Origin: Telluria antibiotica
GTDB lineage: Bacteria; Pseudomonadota; Gammaproteobacteria; Burkholderiales; Burkholderiaceae_D
Length of the DNA stretch: 64,000 bases
Reading direction: 5' to 3'
Assembly (NCBI RefSeq): GCF_011682055.1
Contig: NZ_JAAQOM010000009.1
Location: 245,395 to 309,394, forward strand
The notes beneath the pieces are model-generated. The model searched no databases. It was given only the letters and a program-made list of their open reading frames with translations, and was not told where the DNA came from. This document shows, piece by piece, positions 36,045 to 46,129 of the stretch. A program made the translations under genes and the position numbers. The first letter of the stretch is position 1. Each line of letters starts with the position of its first letter.

Positions 36045-36797
36045 ATGCTGAAAACCCGTCTGCGTACCGCCGCCCTCGTTCTCCTGGTGGCGTCAAGCGG
36101 CGCCGTCGCCTCGTCCGTCCCCGATTACCCGTTCGTGCACGTCACGGGAAGTTCGTTCCAGGCTGTCGTGCCCGACCTCGCCAGCCTCGATTTCGAGATC
36201 GTCGTGCCCGATGCCGACCCGGCCGCGGCCCGCGCCGTCCTCGAGGCGCGCGTGGGCGAGGTGCGCGACCTGGCCCGGCAGCTCGGCATCGAGGGAGACG
36301 ACGTCGTCGTGCGCGAGGTGCGCCAGGGCATCCGCAAGGAGGAGCGGGCGGCGAACGGCGCGCCGGTGTACGAGCTGCGGTGCGACGTCCACATCAACGT
36401 GCGCAACGTCGCCAACTGGGCCGCGCTGGCCGGTGGCCTGCTCGGCAAGCCCAATCTCGACGGCTTCGCGTCCGCCTTCGACCGCAGCGACATGGATACG
36501 ATTCACGACGAACTCGTGACCCAGGCCATCCAGGACGCCCGCCGCCAGGCGGACGTGATGGCGGCCGCGGGCGGGCGGCGCGTCGGTGGCCTGATGGGCG
36601 CGACGCCGGAAGCGCTGAAGAACCTCAGCACGGCGATGGGCCTGGAACGCGCCGAGTTCCGGCGCGACGGCGGCGCGGACCGGGCGCGCGCGCAGGACGT
36701 CGACCGCGAGCAATTGCTGGCAGTGCCCGCCTTGAAGCTGCGCCAACCCGTCGACGTGATCTTCCGCCTCGAAAACCTGCCGCGGCGCACCCGCTGA
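36045..36797 (+). CDS. SIMPL (DUF541) domain secreted protein
   Basis: The 250-residue protein has a signal peptide (about 1-23, ending VAS) and a SIMPL-type body. It opens VHVTGSSFQAVVPDLASLDFEI and has an ordered set of helices with AIQDARRQADVMAAAGG, the family's late conserved block. SIMPL proteins are periplasmic and linked to oxidative or envelope stress in some bacteria; the mechanism is unknown. I use ATG 36045, behind AAGGGAGT. The longer frame runs into blaI upstream DNA and is ruled out by the operator region. Confidence 0.85.
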   Translation: MLKTRLRTAALVLLVASSGAVASSVPDYPFVHVTGSSFQAVVPDLASLDFEIVVPDADPAAARAVLEARVGEVRDLARQLGIEGDDVVVREVRQGIRKEERAANGAPVYELRCDVHINVRNVANWAALAGGLLGKPNLDGFASAFDRSDMDTIHDELVTQAIQDARRQADVMAAAGGRRVGGLMGATPEALKNLSTAMGLERAEFRRDGGADRARAQDVDREQLLAVPALKLRQPVDVIFRLENLPRRTR

Positions 36798-36827
36798 CAG
36801 CATGCCCGGTTGAGGCAGCGCAGGCGC

Positions 36828-36854
36828 AAAAAAAACGCCGGGCGAACCCGGCGT
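36828..36854 (-). terminator. Rho-independent terminator of dctA
   Basis: Stem ACGCCGGG/CCCGGCGT with loop CGAA (36835-36854), followed on the minus strand by eight T residues. It lies 30 bp after the dctA stop and also sits in the path of transcripts from the convergent SIMPL gene. Confidence 0.9.
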
Positions 36855-36884
36855 CTGAACGAGGAATCGTTCTGGTCGCGTGAC

Positions 36885-38186
36885 TTACGCGGCTTCGCGG
36901 ACCGGATGCAGTTCGGAAGTGCCGTCGTCCGGGCTCGGATTCTTCAGTTCGGCGGTCAGGCGTGCCTGGTCCAGTTCGCCTTCCCATTTCGACACGACGA
37001 CCGTTGCGACGCCGTTGCCGATGATGTTGGTGAGGGCGCGGCATTCGCTCATGAACTTGTCGATACCGAGGATCAGCGTCATGCCCGCAACCGGGATCGT
37101 CGGCACGACGGCCAAGGTGGCGGCGAGGGTGATGAAGCCGGCACCGGTGATGCCCGAAGCGCCTTTCGACGTCAGCATCGCCACGCCCAGGATCGTGAGT
37201 TCCTGCGTCAGGGTCAGTTCGGTGTTCGTGGCCTGGGCGACGAACAGGGCGGCCATCGTCATGTAGATGTTGGTGCCGTCCAGGTTGAACGAGTAGCCGG
37301 TCGGCACGACGAGGCCCACGACGGATTTCGGGCAACCCATCTTTTCCAGCTTGCGCATCAGCGCGGGCAGGGCGCTTTCCGACGAGCTCGTGCCCAGCAC
37401 GATCAGCAGCTCTTCCTTGATGTAGGCGAGGTAGCGGAAGATCGAGAAGCCGGTCATGCGGGCGATGAGGCCCAGCACGATGACGACGAACAGGAAGCAG
37501 GTCAGGTAGAACGAACCGACGAGCGAGGCCAGCGGGATCAGCGACTTGACGCCGTATTTGCCGATGGTGAAGGCCATGGCGCCGAAGGCGCCGATCGGGG
37601 CCGCCTTCATGATGATGTTCACGACGCCGAAGATGGCGTGCGACATGTCGTCGATGAAGCGCGTCAGTGGACGGCCGCGTTCACCCAGCATCGACAGCGA
37701 GAAGCCGAACAGGATCGCGATCAGCAGCACCTGCAGGATTTCCCCTTTGGCGAACGCATCCACGAACGTGTTCGGGATGATGTTCATGAGGAAGTCGACG
37801 GTGGTCAGCGACTTGGTCTTGTCCGTGTACTGGGCGATCGAGTGCGTGTCCAGCGTGGCGGCGTTGACGTTGAAGCCGGCGCCCGGCTTGATGAGGTTGG
37901 CGACGATCAGGCCGATGGCCAGGGCGAACGTCGAGACGATCTCGAAGTAGATCAGGGCCTTGCCGCCGACGCGGCCGACCTTTTTCATGTCCTGCATGCC
38001 GGCGATACCGGCGACGACGGTACAGAAGATCACCGGGGCGATGATCATCTTGATCAGTTTGACGAAGCCGTCTCCCAAAGGCTTCATCGCCGTTGCGATG
38101 CCCGGATCGTAGATGCCCAGCAGGACGCCCACGATAATCGCAAACAATACCTGGACATAAAGGACTTTATAGAATGGTTTTTTCAT
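36885..38186 (-). CDS. dctA: C4-dicarboxylate:cation symporter DctA
   Basis: The 433-residue inner-membrane protein belongs to the DAACS family. Family markers are the serine-rich [29 protein letters not shown] and [16 protein letters not shown] segments, which form the substrate and cation sites. It imports succinate, fumarate and malate with protons or sodium. No DctBD pair is adjacent. The upstream 135 bp probably carries a sigma-54 or CRP-type promoter, which I could not identify. Confidence 0.96.
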   Translation of the reverse strand: MKKPFYKVLYVQVLFAIIVGVLLGIYDPGIATAMKPLGDGFVKLIKMIIAPVIFCTVVAGIAGMQDMKKVGRVGGKALIYFEIVSTFALAIGLIVANLIKPGAGFNVNAATLDTHSIAQYTDKTKSLTTVDFLMNIIPNTFVDAFAKGEILQVLLIAILFGFSLSMLGERGRPLTRFIDDMSHAIFGVVNIIMKAAPIGAFGAMAFTIGKYGVKSLIPLASLVGSFYLTCFLFVVIVLGLIARMTGFSIFRYLAYIKEELLIVLGTSSSESALPALMRKLEKMGCPKSVVGLVVPTGYSFNLDGTNIYMTMAALFVAQATNTELTLTQELTILGVAMLTSKGASGITGAGFITLAATLAVVPTIPVAGMTLILGIDKFMSECRALTNIIGNGVATVVVSKWEGELDQARLTAELKNPSPDDGTSELHPVREAA

Positions 38187-38320
38187 GGCTAGGCTTCATG
38201 CGTTATTAGTAACACGGTCATCATCACGCAAAATATCTGCACGGGCTATTGTGGAAAACCGCAACGCCGTGCCTGATACCAACACCTGGGTTTGCTGAAT
38301 AATCCGGCCCGCCGATCAAC

Positions 38321-39610
38321 CTAGGGCCGGCGGTAGACCGTGCCGCCCTTCATGACGAACACGACCTTGCGCAGCGCGGCGATGTCGGACGTCGGGTCGC
38401 CGTCCACGGCCACCACGTCCGCCAGCATGCCGCCCTGGATCGCCCCGAGGTCCTGGCGGTCGAGGATGCCCGCGGCGACGATCGTGGCCGCGCGCAATGC
38501 CTCCGTCGGGGTCATGCCCAAACGCACCATCCACTCCAGTTCGCGTTCGTTCGTGCCGTGCGCGAACACGCCGACGTCGCTGCCGTTGCCGATCGTCACG
38601 CCGAGCCGGCGCGCGAGGCGAAACGCCCGTTCGGCCTGCTGCATCGCGGGCGTGGGCGTACCGCCGCGCACGTGGTGCTGGAAGTATTCGCCGATGGCTT
38701 CCGGCGCCGTCAATGTGGGGACGTACGCCGTTTTGTGTTCCAACATCAGGCGGAACGTCGCTTCGCTGGCGCCGTAGCCGTGCTCGACGGTATCGACGCC
38801 GGCCAGCACGGCCAGCCGGATCGCGTCGTCGCTGCTGGCATGCGCCGCCACCTTGCGCCCGCTCGTGTGTGCCGCGGCGACGATCGCCTTCATCTCGTCG
38901 AGCGTGAACGTGGGCCGCGTGCCGCCGTCCGGGCCCGTGCGGTAGTCGGCGTAGAACTTGATCCAGTCGGCCCCGTGCGACGCCTGTTCGCGCACGGCCT
39001 TCGTCGCTTCGTCGACACCCGTCGCCTGCCGGGCGCCGTACGGAATGTCCATGTCGGGCCGGTACGAGCGCTCGGCCGGACCATAGCTCGCGGTCGCGAC
39101 GATGGCGCGCGTGGCGACGAGCAGGCGCGGGCCCGGCACTTGTCCCTCGTCGATCGCGCGCTTGATGCCGACGTCGGCATACCCCGCGCCTTCCGTGCCG
39201 AGGTCGCGCAACGTCGTGAAGCCGGCCTGCAGCGTGTCGGCCGCGTGGCGCACGGCGAGCGCGATGCGGTACGCGGGCGCTTCCTTCAGCACCTGGTCGT
39301 CCCACGTCGTTTCGTTATAAGGGTGTAGCAGGACGTGCGAGTGCAGGTCGATCAAGCCCGGGATCAAGGTCTTGCCGGGCAGGTCGATGCGGTCGACGTC
39401 GGCGGGGACGGCCAAGGTGCCGGTCGGCCCCGCGGCCTGGATGCGGCCTTGCGCCACGAGCACGCTCCAGCCGCCGTGCGAGGCGCCGTCGCCCGTCCAG
39501 ACGCGGTCGGGTGTCAGCAGGACGGGGCGCGCGTCGGCAGCGCGTGCGCCGGGCAGCGTGCCGACCAGCAGGGCCAGTGCGGCGATGAGGGGTCTCGTGC
39601 GGAGGCGCAT
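38321..39610 (-). CDS. Secreted amidohydrolase family protein
   Basis: The 429-residue protein has a signal peptide (about 1-24, ending ARA) and an amidohydrolase TIM barrel. Metal ligands are in DLHSHVLLH (about 88-96), a Lys in WIKFYAD (about 217), AAHASSD (about 255-261), VEHGYG (about 276-281) and the Asp in NGSDVG. This is the pattern of imidazolonepropionase/Xaa-Pro dipeptidase-like amidohydrolases found in the periplasm of many Gram-negatives. The substrate is unknown. The gene is single. Confidence 0.9.
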   Translation of the reverse strand: MRLRTRPLIAALALLVGTLPGARAADARPVLLTPDRVWTGDGASHGGWSVLVAQGRIQAAGPTGTLAVPADVDRIDLPGKTLIPGLIDLHSHVLLHPYNETTWDDQVLKEAPAYRIALAVRHAADTLQAGFTTLRDLGTEGAGYADVGIKRAIDEGQVPGPRLLVATRAIVATASYGPAERSYRPDMDIPYGARQATGVDEATKAVREQASHGADWIKFYADYRTGPDGGTRPTFTLDEMKAIVAAAHTSGRKVAAHASSDDAIRLAVLAGVDTVEHGYGASEATFRLMLEHKTAYVPTLTAPEAIGEYFQHHVRGGTPTPAMQQAERAFRLARRLGVTIGNGSDVGVFAHGTNERELEWMVRLGMTPTEALRAATIVAAGILDRQDLGAIQGGMLADVVAVDGDPTSDIAALRKVVFVMKGGTVYRRP

Positions 39611-39722
39611 CGTTCGTCCTTTCTTGTCGTGTCGATCAAGAGGCGATCATAGCCGAGCAGGCGAGCCGCGCGGCGGTCGGATGTTCTATCATTGCCCGTC
39701 ATCCCGACAAAAGGAGCGACCG

Positions 39723-40295
39723 ATGACCCTGCGATTTCTCGTCCTGCTGCTGGCGGCATCGGGCGCGTGTGCCGCCTCCGCGCAGGAACCCGCGCGACTC
39801 ATGGAACAGATGGCCGGTGTGTACAAGGAACGCTTCGTGAGCGCGACGATTACGCCCGGCAAGGCCCCCGGCGAGGCCGACGTGCCGTACCAGGCCGAGA
39901 ACGTCGTCGAGATCGTGCCGTACGACGCCGACCACGTGTACGTGCGCGCCCACCTCGATTTTTACAACGGGCACATGTGCGATATCGCCGGAATGGCCCG
40001 TTATGAACACGGCGCGTTCGTGTACCACGATCCCGCGCCGTCGCCGCTGCCGGACGCGCCGCCATGCGCACTGAAAGTGAGCGCGGAGCACGGCAAGCTG
40101 ACGCTCACGGACCGCGCCACACCCGACGCGCCCGCAAGCTGCCGGGCATATTGCGGCGTGCGCGGCGCTCTCGAATACGCCATCGGCATGGACAAGCGCC
40201 GCACGATCCGCTACCTGGACCGCCTCAAGGCATCGCGGGAGTACAACAAGGCGATCGACGACCTGCACGCGACCGAGCCCCACACGGCGCCCTGA
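39723..40295 (+). CDS. Hypothetical secreted protein
   Basis: The 190-residue protein has a signal peptide (about 1-20) and no family I recognise. The mature part has three later cysteines: one in PPCALKV and a pair in SCRAYCGVRG (about 139-143). It also holds YNGHMCDIAGMARYEHGAFVYHD. Such a pattern suits a periplasmic, disulfide-containing protein. AAAGGAG at good spacing supports ATG 39723. It stands alone between convergent neighbours. Confidence 0.75.
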   Translation: MTLRFLVLLLAASGACAASAQEPARLMEQMAGVYKERFVSATITPGKAPGEADVPYQAENVVEIVPYDADHVYVRAHLDFYNGHMCDIAGMARYEHGAFVYHDPAPSPLPDAPPCALKVSAEHGKLTLTDRATPDAPASCRAYCGVRGALEYAIGMDKRRTIRYLDRLKASREYNKAIDDLHATEPHTAP

Positions 40296-40305
40296 TCGCC
40301 CGCGT

Positions 40306-40692
40306 TCATTCGAGGTCCTGCAGCGCCTGCGCGATGCCCGTTTCCACGTCGTGCAGGAACGCGGCACCGTTGGCCGACAGCGCGATGCCGGGTACGGCCA
40401 GCTCGACGAGGCAGGCGAGGGCCTGGCGGAACCATTCCATGTCGGTGCCCATCAGCGGCAGCGCGTGGGCGTCGACGAGGTAGTGCACGGCGCGCGCGAG
40501 CAGCGCCGTGTCGCGGCCGGCGTTCGCGACGAGCAGCGCGAAGTCGGCCGCCTCGCGCTCGAAGCGGGCGGCCAGCGTTTCCAGGATGTCGCGCGACACC
40601 TGCGGCTGGCCGGATGCGAGCACGACGTGGGCGAGCTCCAGGCAAGCGTCGTGCAGGCCCGGGATCTCGATGTCGCCTTCCATTTCTTCCAT
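40306..40692 (-). CDS. Hypothetical protein co-operonic with 3-hydroxybutyrate dehydrogenase
   Basis: The 128-residue acidic, mostly helical protein begins MEEMEGDIEIPGLHDACL and is rich in Ala, Leu and Glu. No family is recognised. It starts at the base right after the hbdH stop, so translation is very likely coupled. No signal peptide and no nucleotide-binding motif. A role linked to polyhydroxybutyrate or 3-hydroxybutyrate metabolism is suggested by position alone. Confidence 0.72.
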   Translation of the reverse strand: MEEMEGDIEIPGLHDACLELAHVVLASGQPQVSRDILETLAARFEREAADFALLVANAGRDTALLARAVHYLVDAHALPLMGTDMEWFRQALACLVELAVPGIALSANGAAFLHDVETGIAQALQDLE

Positions 40693-41487
40693 TTATTGTG
40701 CGACCCAGCCGCCGTCCATGTTCCACGCGACGCCGCGCACCTGGTTCGCGGCGGGGCTGCAGAAGAACACGGCGAGCGCGCCCAGCTCGTCCGGCGTGAC
40801 GAATTCGCCGGACGGCTGTTTTTCCAGCAGGAGGTTTTTCTTCGCCTGTTCGTTGCTGATGCCGTCGCGCGCGGCGCGGTCGTCGACCTGCTTCTGCACG
40901 AGCGGCGTGAGTACCCAGCCCGGGCAGATCGCGTTGCACGTGACGCCCGTCTGCGCCGTCTCCAGCGCCGTCGACTTGGTGAACCCGACGAGGCCGTGCT
41001 TCGCGGCCACGTACGCGGACTTCTGCGCCGATGCGACGAGGCCGTGGGCCGACGCGAGGTTGATGATGCGGCCCCAGTTTTTCTGCTTCATCGAGGGCAG
41101 CGCGAGGCGGGTCGTGTGGAACGCGGAGCTGAGGTTGATGGCGATGATCGCATCCCATTTCTCGACGGGGAAATCCTCGACGTTCGCGACGTGCTGGATG
41201 CCGGCGTTGTTGACGAGGATGTCGACGCCGCCGAACTTCTCGCCCGCGAATGCCATCATCGCGACGATCTGCTCGGGCTTCGACATGTCGGCGTTGTGGT
41301 AAGCGGTCTGCACGCCGAATTCCTGGCCGACGTCCGTGTACAGCTTCTCGATCTGCTGGGCGTCGCCGAAGCCGTTGAACACGATGTTGGCGCCTTGTTC
41401 GGCCAGCGCGCGCGCGATGCCGAGGCCGATGCCCGACGTCGAGCCCGTGACGAGTGCAGTCTTGCCGCTTAACATGGTGGATTTCAT
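40693..41487 (-). CDS. hbdH: 3-Hydroxybutyrate dehydrogenase
   Basis: The 264-residue SDR has TGSTSGIG (14-21), NNAG (93-96), Ser146, Tyr159 and Lys163. It also carries the blocks diagnostic of bacterial D-3-hydroxybutyrate dehydrogenases: AGIQHVANVEDFP (95-107), NLASAHGLVAS (143-153) and QKSAYVAAKHG (155-165). It oxidises D-3-hydroxybutyrate to acetoacetate with NAD+. With ScoAB in this window it feeds acetoacetyl-CoA, the usual exit from polyhydroxybutyrate stores. Confidence 0.95.
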   Translation of the reverse strand: MKSTMLSGKTALVTGSTSGIGLGIARALAEQGANIVFNGFGDAQQIEKLYTDVGQEFGVQTAYHNADMSKPEQIVAMMAFAGEKFGGVDILVNNAGIQHVANVEDFPVEKWDAIIAINLSSAFHTTRLALPSMKQKNWGRIINLASAHGLVASAQKSAYVAAKHGLVGFTKSTALETAQTGVTCNAICPGWVLTPLVQKQVDDRAARDGISNEQAKKNLLLEKQPSGEFVTPDELGALAVFFCSPAANQVRGVAWNMDGGWVAQ

Positions 41488-41641
41488 GCGTTCCTCTTTC
41501 TCGTGGTCAGTTTTCTATGAGCCCGGGTAATCCGGGGCGAGACTTGGTAGAATTGTAATCGCACCAACGGGTAAAATGTTGGCGCCCGCCCGGACCCTTG
41601 ATGTTTGCGGTGGTTGCATGGTGATCGTCGGAACTTTGAAA

Positions 41642-42520
41642 ATGAGCGAACCGAGGCTGAAATCCGTGCTGTGCAGTTCGCCCGCCGGCCTGCACCGCAT
41701 GGCGTACAAGGAATGGGGCGACCCCGCGAACGCGCGGGTGCTCGTGTGCGTGCACGGCGTGACGCGCGTGTCCGGCGACTTCGACGCGCTGGCGCGGGCG
41801 CTGTCCGACCGCTACCGTGTCGTCTGTCCCGACGTCGTGGGCCGCGGCCGCTCCGACCGGTTGCGCGATCCGGGGCTGTACGTCATCCCGCAATACGTGG
41901 CCGACATGGTGACCCTGGTCGCGCGCGTCACGGCGAACGGCGACGACGAGGGCGTCCACTGGTTCGGCACGTCGATGGGCGGCCTGATCGGCATCGCACT
42001 CGCATCGCTGGAAGGCAGCCCCATCCGCCGCATGGTGATCAACGATATCGGGCCCGTGCTCGACCCGGCAGCGATGGCGCGCATCGGCGACTACATCGGC
42101 CAGGAGATCCGCTTCAAGACGTTCGACGACGGCGTCACGTACGTGCGGATGGTCTCCGCGCCGTTCGGCCCGCACAGCGATGCGGAGTGGGACAAGCTCG
42201 CGCGCGACGTGCTCGTGCAGCAGCCCGACGGCCACTGGGTGCTCCACTACGACCTCAACCTGGCGGCGCCGTTCAAGGCGCTGACGCCGGGACAGGCGGC
42301 GCGCGACCAGGAACGCCTGTGGGCCGCCTACGATGCGATCCGTTGCCCGACCCTGCTCGTGCGCGGGGAACAGTCCGACCTGCTGTCGCGCGCGACGGCG
42401 GAAGAGATGGCGCGGCGCGGACCGCGGCCGACGCTGGCGGAGATCGCGGGCGTGGGCCATGCGCCCACGTTCGTGCAGCCGGCCCAGATCGCGCTCGCGC
42501 GGGAATTTTTGACCGGCTGA
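41642..42520 (+). CDS. Alpha/beta hydrolase
   Basis: The 292-residue protein has an oxyanion region HGVTRVSGDF (about 38-47), the nucleophile elbow GTSMGG with Ser111, an Asp in the RGEQSD region, and the catalytic His in GVGHAPTF. A soluble esterase/hydrolase of unknown substrate. Divergent from the 3-hydroxybutyrate dehydrogenase, it could be a short-chain 3-hydroxyacyl esterase, but this is conjecture. Start choice is uncertain: ATG 41642 gives MSEPRLKSVL, and in-frame ATGs occur at 41576 and 41618. Confidence 0.88.
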   Translation: MSEPRLKSVLCSSPAGLHRMAYKEWGDPANARVLVCVHGVTRVSGDFDALARALSDRYRVVCPDVVGRGRSDRLRDPGLYVIPQYVADMVTLVARVTANGDDEGVHWFGTSMGGLIGIALASLEGSPIRRMVINDIGPVLDPAAMARIGDYIGQEIRFKTFDDGVTYVRMVSAPFGPHSDAEWDKLARDVLVQQPDGHWVLHYDLNLAAPFKALTPGQAARDQERLWAAYDAIRCPTLLVRGEQSDLLSRATAEEMARRGPRPTLAEIAGVGHAPTFVQPAQIALAREFLTG

Positions 42521-42605
42521 AGCAAGCCGGAGGTGTTCGGCTCCACGGCCGGGCGAAGCGGCCGCAAGGCCTGGTTTTACGACTTATCAAGCGATAGAGA
42601 AAAGC

Positions 42606-42956
42606 ATGGAAATCAAACGACTGCACGTAGGCAAACGACTGTCCGAAGTCACCATCCACAACGGTACCGTGTACCTCGCCGGCCAGATCGCCAGCGACAA
42701 CAAGGCGGACATCGTCGGCCAGACGCGCGAAGTGCTGGGTCACATCGACCGCCTGCTGGCGGAAGCCGGCAGCGACAAGACCCGCATCCTGTCGACGCAG
42801 ATCTTCATCACCGACATGGCCAACTTCCCGGCGATGAACACGGTATGGGATACGTGGGTCGTGCCGGGCGCGACGCCGCCGCGCGCCACCGTCGAAGCCA
42901 AGCTGGCCGATCCGGCCTGCCTCGTCGAAATCGTCGTCGTGGCCGCCCAGGCGTAA
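42606..42956 (+). CDS. RidA family protein
   Basis: The 116-residue protein is of YjgF/YER057c/RidA type, with LAGQIASDN, the middle IDRLLAEAGSDKTRIL segment and the C-terminal PPRATVEAKLADPACLVEI block containing the ligand-binding Arg. RidA proteins deaminate reactive enamines and imines from PLP enzymes. It ends 9 bp before relA and is probably co-transcribed with it. Confidence 0.92.
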   Translation: MEIKRLHVGKRLSEVTIHNGTVYLAGQIASDNKADIVGQTREVLGHIDRLLAEAGSDKTRILSTQIFITDMANFPAMNTVWDTWVVPGATPPRATVEAKLADPACLVEIVVVAAQA

Positions 42957-42965
42957 CGCAGCGCG

Positions 42966-45206
42966 ATGGTATCGATTGTCGCGCTCGGCGACGCCACCAC
43001 CCAACTGGTCCACGGACTCGGCCCCGACGATTGCGCGCGCGTAAAGGGTGCGCTCGACTTCGCGGCCGTGTCGTATGGCGAACGCACGGCCGGCACGGGC
43101 CAGAGCGCGTTCGAGTTTTCACTGGGCGTGGCCGGCACGCTCGCGCTGCTCTCCAGCGATGCCGAGACCCGCATCGCCGGCTTGCTGTTCGAGCTGGCCA
43201 TCGTGGAGCCGGGCGTGACCGAGGCGCTCGAGGAGCGCTTCGGCAAGGAAGTGGCGGACATGGTGCGCGGCGTGCACCAGCTGATCCGCCTGCGCGACCT
43301 GACGGCGGCCCAGGCCCCCGTCGGGCGCGGCAAGAATGCGGCCCAGGAGGCCATGGCGCAGGTCGAGACCCTGCGCAAGATGCTGCTGGCGATGGCCAGC
43401 GACATGCGCGTCGTGCTGATCCGTCTCGCGTCCTGCGTGGCGTCGTTGCGCTTCTTCGCGGAGCACAAGCGCTTCGACGACGTCACGCGCAACTACGGCC
43501 GCGAAGTGCTGGACCTGTACGCGCCGCTCGCCAACCGCCTCGGCATCTTCCAGCTGAAATGGGAACTGGAAGACCTGTCGTTCCGGATGATGGAGCCGGA
43601 CACGTATAAACGCATCGCCAAGATGCTCGAAGAGAAGCGCATGCTGCGCGAGAGCTTCGTGGCATCGTCGATCGAGCGCCTGCAGAAGGAATTGGCGGCC
43701 GCCGGCATCAAGGCCGAAGTGTTCGGGCGGCCGAAGCACATCTACAGCATCTGGAAGAAGATGCGCGGCAAGGAGCTCGATTTCTCCGAACTGTACGACG
43801 TGCGCGCGTTCCGCGTGATCGTCGACGACATCAAGACCTGCTACACGGTGCTGGGCGTCGTCCACAACATCTGGACGCCGATCCCGAAGGAATTCGACGA
43901 CTACATCTCGCGCCCGAAGGCGAACGGTTACCAGTCGCTGCACACGGTCGTGACGGCCGAGGACGGGCGGCCGCTGGAAGTGCAGATCCGCACGCAGGAG
44001 ATGCACAATTTCGCCGAGTACGGCGTCGCCGCGCACTGGCGCTACAAGGAAGAAGGCGGCTCGAATTTCAAGAGCCAGGAATACGACGAGAAGATCGCGT
44101 GGCTGCGCCAGCTGCTGGCGTGGAAGACGGAGGTTGCGAGCGCCGTCACGGGCCAGGAAGAGCTGCAGCGCGAATGGGTCGAGAAGCTGAAGTCGACCAC
44201 GCTCGACGACCGCATCTTCGTGCTGACGCCGCAGGCGCGCGTGCTCGAACTTCCGGTCGGCGCGACCCCGATCGACTTCGCCTACCACTTGCACAGCGAG
44301 GTCGGACACCGCTGCCGCGGCGCGAAGGTCGACGGTGTGATGGTGCCGCTGAACACGCCGCTGAAGAACGGCCAGACGTGCGAAGTCATCACGGCGAAGG
44401 GCCCGGCCGGCAGCCAGGGGCCGTCGCGCGACTGGCTCAGTCCCGGCTACGCGGTGTCGAGCCGCACACGGTCGAAGATCCGCGCCTGGTTCCACGCGCT
44501 GGAGCTGGCCGAGACCCTGGCCCACGGCCGCGCCCTCGTCGAAAAGTCGCTGCAACGCGAAGGCAAGACGGCCGTCAATCTCGACGCGCTCGCGCACAAG
44601 CTGGGATTCACGAAGGTCGATGACCTCTTCATCGCCGTCGGCAAGGAAAAATTCAGCCTGCGCCACGTGGAAGCGGCGCTGCACGATGCGGCGCCGGCCG
44701 CCGCGGTGCCGGACGAAGCCGTCGTCAACAAGAGCCGCGCATCGAGCGTGGAGCAGGGCGCCAAATCCGGCGTGCTCGTCGTCGGCACGGAAGGGCTCAT
44801 GACGCAGCTGGCGCGCTGCTGCAAGCCGGCCCCGCCGGATCCGATCGTGGGCTTCGTCACGCGCGGCAAGGGCGTGTCGATCCACCGCGCGAGCTGCAAG
44901 AACTTCGCCGAGATGGCGGCCAAGAGCCCGGAACGCGTGCTCGAGACGGAATGGGGCGCGACGGGCCAGGAAACGGTCTTCCCCGTCGATATCTTCATCC
45001 TCGCGAGCGACCGCCAGGGCCTCCTGCGCGACATCTCGGAAGTGCTGGCCATCGCCAAGATCAACGTGATCGGCGTGAATACGCAGAGCAGCAAGGGCGC
45101 GGCGAAGATGGTGTTCACGGCAGAGATCAGTTCGACGGGCCAGTTGCAGAAGGCGCTCGCGGCGATCGGCGAAGTCAAAGGTGTGCAAGAGGCCAGGAGA
45201 ACGTAG
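42966..45206 (+). CDS. relA: (p)ppGpp synthetase RelA (monofunctional type)
   Basis: The 746-residue protein is a long RSH protein. The N-terminal region replaces the hydrolase HD motif with FELAIVEP (about 75-82), so it should not degrade ppGpp. The synthetase domain (about 250-355) contains EFDD at 309-312, the E-x-D-D signature of RelA-type enzymes rather than the R-x-K-D of SpoT. TGS (about 415-475) and C-terminal ACT (about 670-744) domains follow. It responds to uncharged tRNA on the ribosome. The TAG stop lies inside a palindromic intergenic repeat. Confidence 0.95.
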   Translation: MVSIVALGDATTQLVHGLGPDDCARVKGALDFAAVSYGERTAGTGQSAFEFSLGVAGTLALLSSDAETRIAGLLFELAIVEPGVTEALEERFGKEVADMVRGVHQLIRLRDLTAAQAPVGRGKNAAQEAMAQVETLRKMLLAMASDMRVVLIRLASCVASLRFFAEHKRFDDVTRNYGREVLDLYAPLANRLGIFQLKWELEDLSFRMMEPDTYKRIAKMLEEKRMLRESFVASSIERLQKELAAAGIKAEVFGRPKHIYSIWKKMRGKELDFSELYDVRAFRVIVDDIKTCYTVLGVVHNIWTPIPKEFDDYISRPKANGYQSLHTVVTAEDGRPLEVQIRTQEMHNFAEYGVAAHWRYKEEGGSNFKSQEYDEKIAWLRQLLAWKTEVASAVTGQEELQREWVEKLKSTTLDDRIFVLTPQARVLELPVGATPIDFAYHLHSEVGHRCRGAKVDGVMVPLNTPLKNGQTCEVITAKGPAGSQGPSRDWLSPGYAVSSRTRSKIRAWFHALELAETLAHGRALVEKSLQREGKTAVNLDALAHKLGFTKVDDLFIAVGKEKFSLRHVEAALHDAAPAAAVPDEAVVNKSRASSVEQGAKSGVLVVGTEGLMTQLARCCKPAPPDPIVGFVTRGKGVSIHRASCKNFAEMAAKSPERVLETEWGATGQETVFPVDIFILASDRQGLLRDISEVLAIAKINVIGVNTQSSKGAAKMVFTAEISSTGQLQKALAAIGEVKGVQEARRT

Positions 45207-45281
45207 GGTGGGCACCCCTGTGCCCACGCGAACGCCGGCGCGACGCGAACGTCACGCGTGGGCACGGGGTGCCCACCCTAC
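45203..45281. repeat. Palindromic intergenic repeat with long arms
   Basis: GTAGGGTGGGCACCCC at the left and GGGGTGCCCACCCTAC at the right, with inner arms GTGCCCACGCG/CGCGTGGGCAC and a short centre. This closely matches 52724-52802. The relA stop codon TAG is within the left end. It can fold into a long hairpin on either strand. Confidence 0.85.
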
Positions 45282-45319
45282 GCCAAGGCCGGCATGTTCG
45301 ACCACGGTATGATGTAAAC

Positions 45320-46126
45320 ATGCCCATTACCTCCCTCTTGTACGTGAAACCGCGCCTGTGGGGCGTCCTGGCCGCGCGCTACGCCGCCAGCTGGTGGGCC
45401 ATGCTGCACCTGGGCGCCGTCGCGCTCGTGATGGCGCTGACGCCCTCGACGTACCACCGCGCCAACCGCCTCGCCACGTCGCGCTACATCTACGCGAGCA
45501 CGTGGCAGGTGCTGCCCTGGTTCACGACCTTGACGGCGCTGCTGAGCCTCGTGATCATCCGCATCGTGCTGGTGACGGCGCAGAGCTACGGCCTGTCGCG
45601 CTACGCGCTCGAGATGGTCGTGCGGGTACTCGTGCTGGAGCTGCTGCCGCTGTCGGCCGCGATGTTCGCCGCGCTGCGGGCCGGCATGGCGTTCGACGCG
45701 AGCGCGATGGGGCTCGCGCGCAGCGGCGTGCCGGCCGGCGAGGCGACGGCCGAGACCTTGCGGCGCCTGCGCCGCGACCTCGTGCCGCAGGTGATCGCCA
45801 ACGCGTTTTCCGTGCTGAGCCTCGCGATGGTGTCGAGCACCATCGTCCTCGTGCTCGCGTACCTGAACGTGTACGGCCTGTCGCCATGGGGCCTGCCCGA
45901 CTACACGCGCACCGTGGGCCGCGTGTTCGACCCGACGGTCACGTTGGGCTTCGTGTTCAAGACGGTGCTGTTCGGGCTCGCCGTGGCCGTGATCCCCAGC
46001 GCCGCCATCCTGGAACTGCTGCGCCGGCCGCGCCGCCTGCGCACGAACGTGCAGCCCGGCGCGCTGCGGCTGTTGTTCGTGCTGCTGCTGATCGAGGCCA
46101 GTTCGCTGGCCGTCAAATACATTTAA
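45320..46126 (+). CDS. MlaE-type ABC transporter permease
   Basis: The 268-residue protein with several membrane helices resembles the MlaE family: LELLPLSAAMFAALRAGMAF, a long EAA-like cytoplasmic helix (TLRRLRRDLVPQVIANAFSV) and late hydrophobic runs. MlaE permeases work with MCE (MlaD) proteins in phospholipid trafficking across the envelope. The next gene encodes an MCE protein 3 bp downstream. No MlaF ATPase is present. ATG 45320 is the first start after the repeat element. Confidence 0.85.
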   Translation: MPITSLLYVKPRLWGVLAARYAASWWAMLHLGAVALVMALTPSTYHRANRLATSRYIYASTWQVLPWFTTLTALLSLVIIRIVLVTAQSYGLSRYALEMVVRVLVLELLPLSAAMFAALRAGMAFDASAMGLARSGVPAGEATAETLRRLRRDLVPQVIANAFSVLSLAMVSSTIVLVLAYLNVYGLSPWGLPDYTRTVGRVFDPTVTLGFVFKTVLFGLAVAVIPSAAILELLRRPRRLRTNVQPGALRLLFVLLLIEASSLAVKYI

Positions 46127-46129
46127 AAG

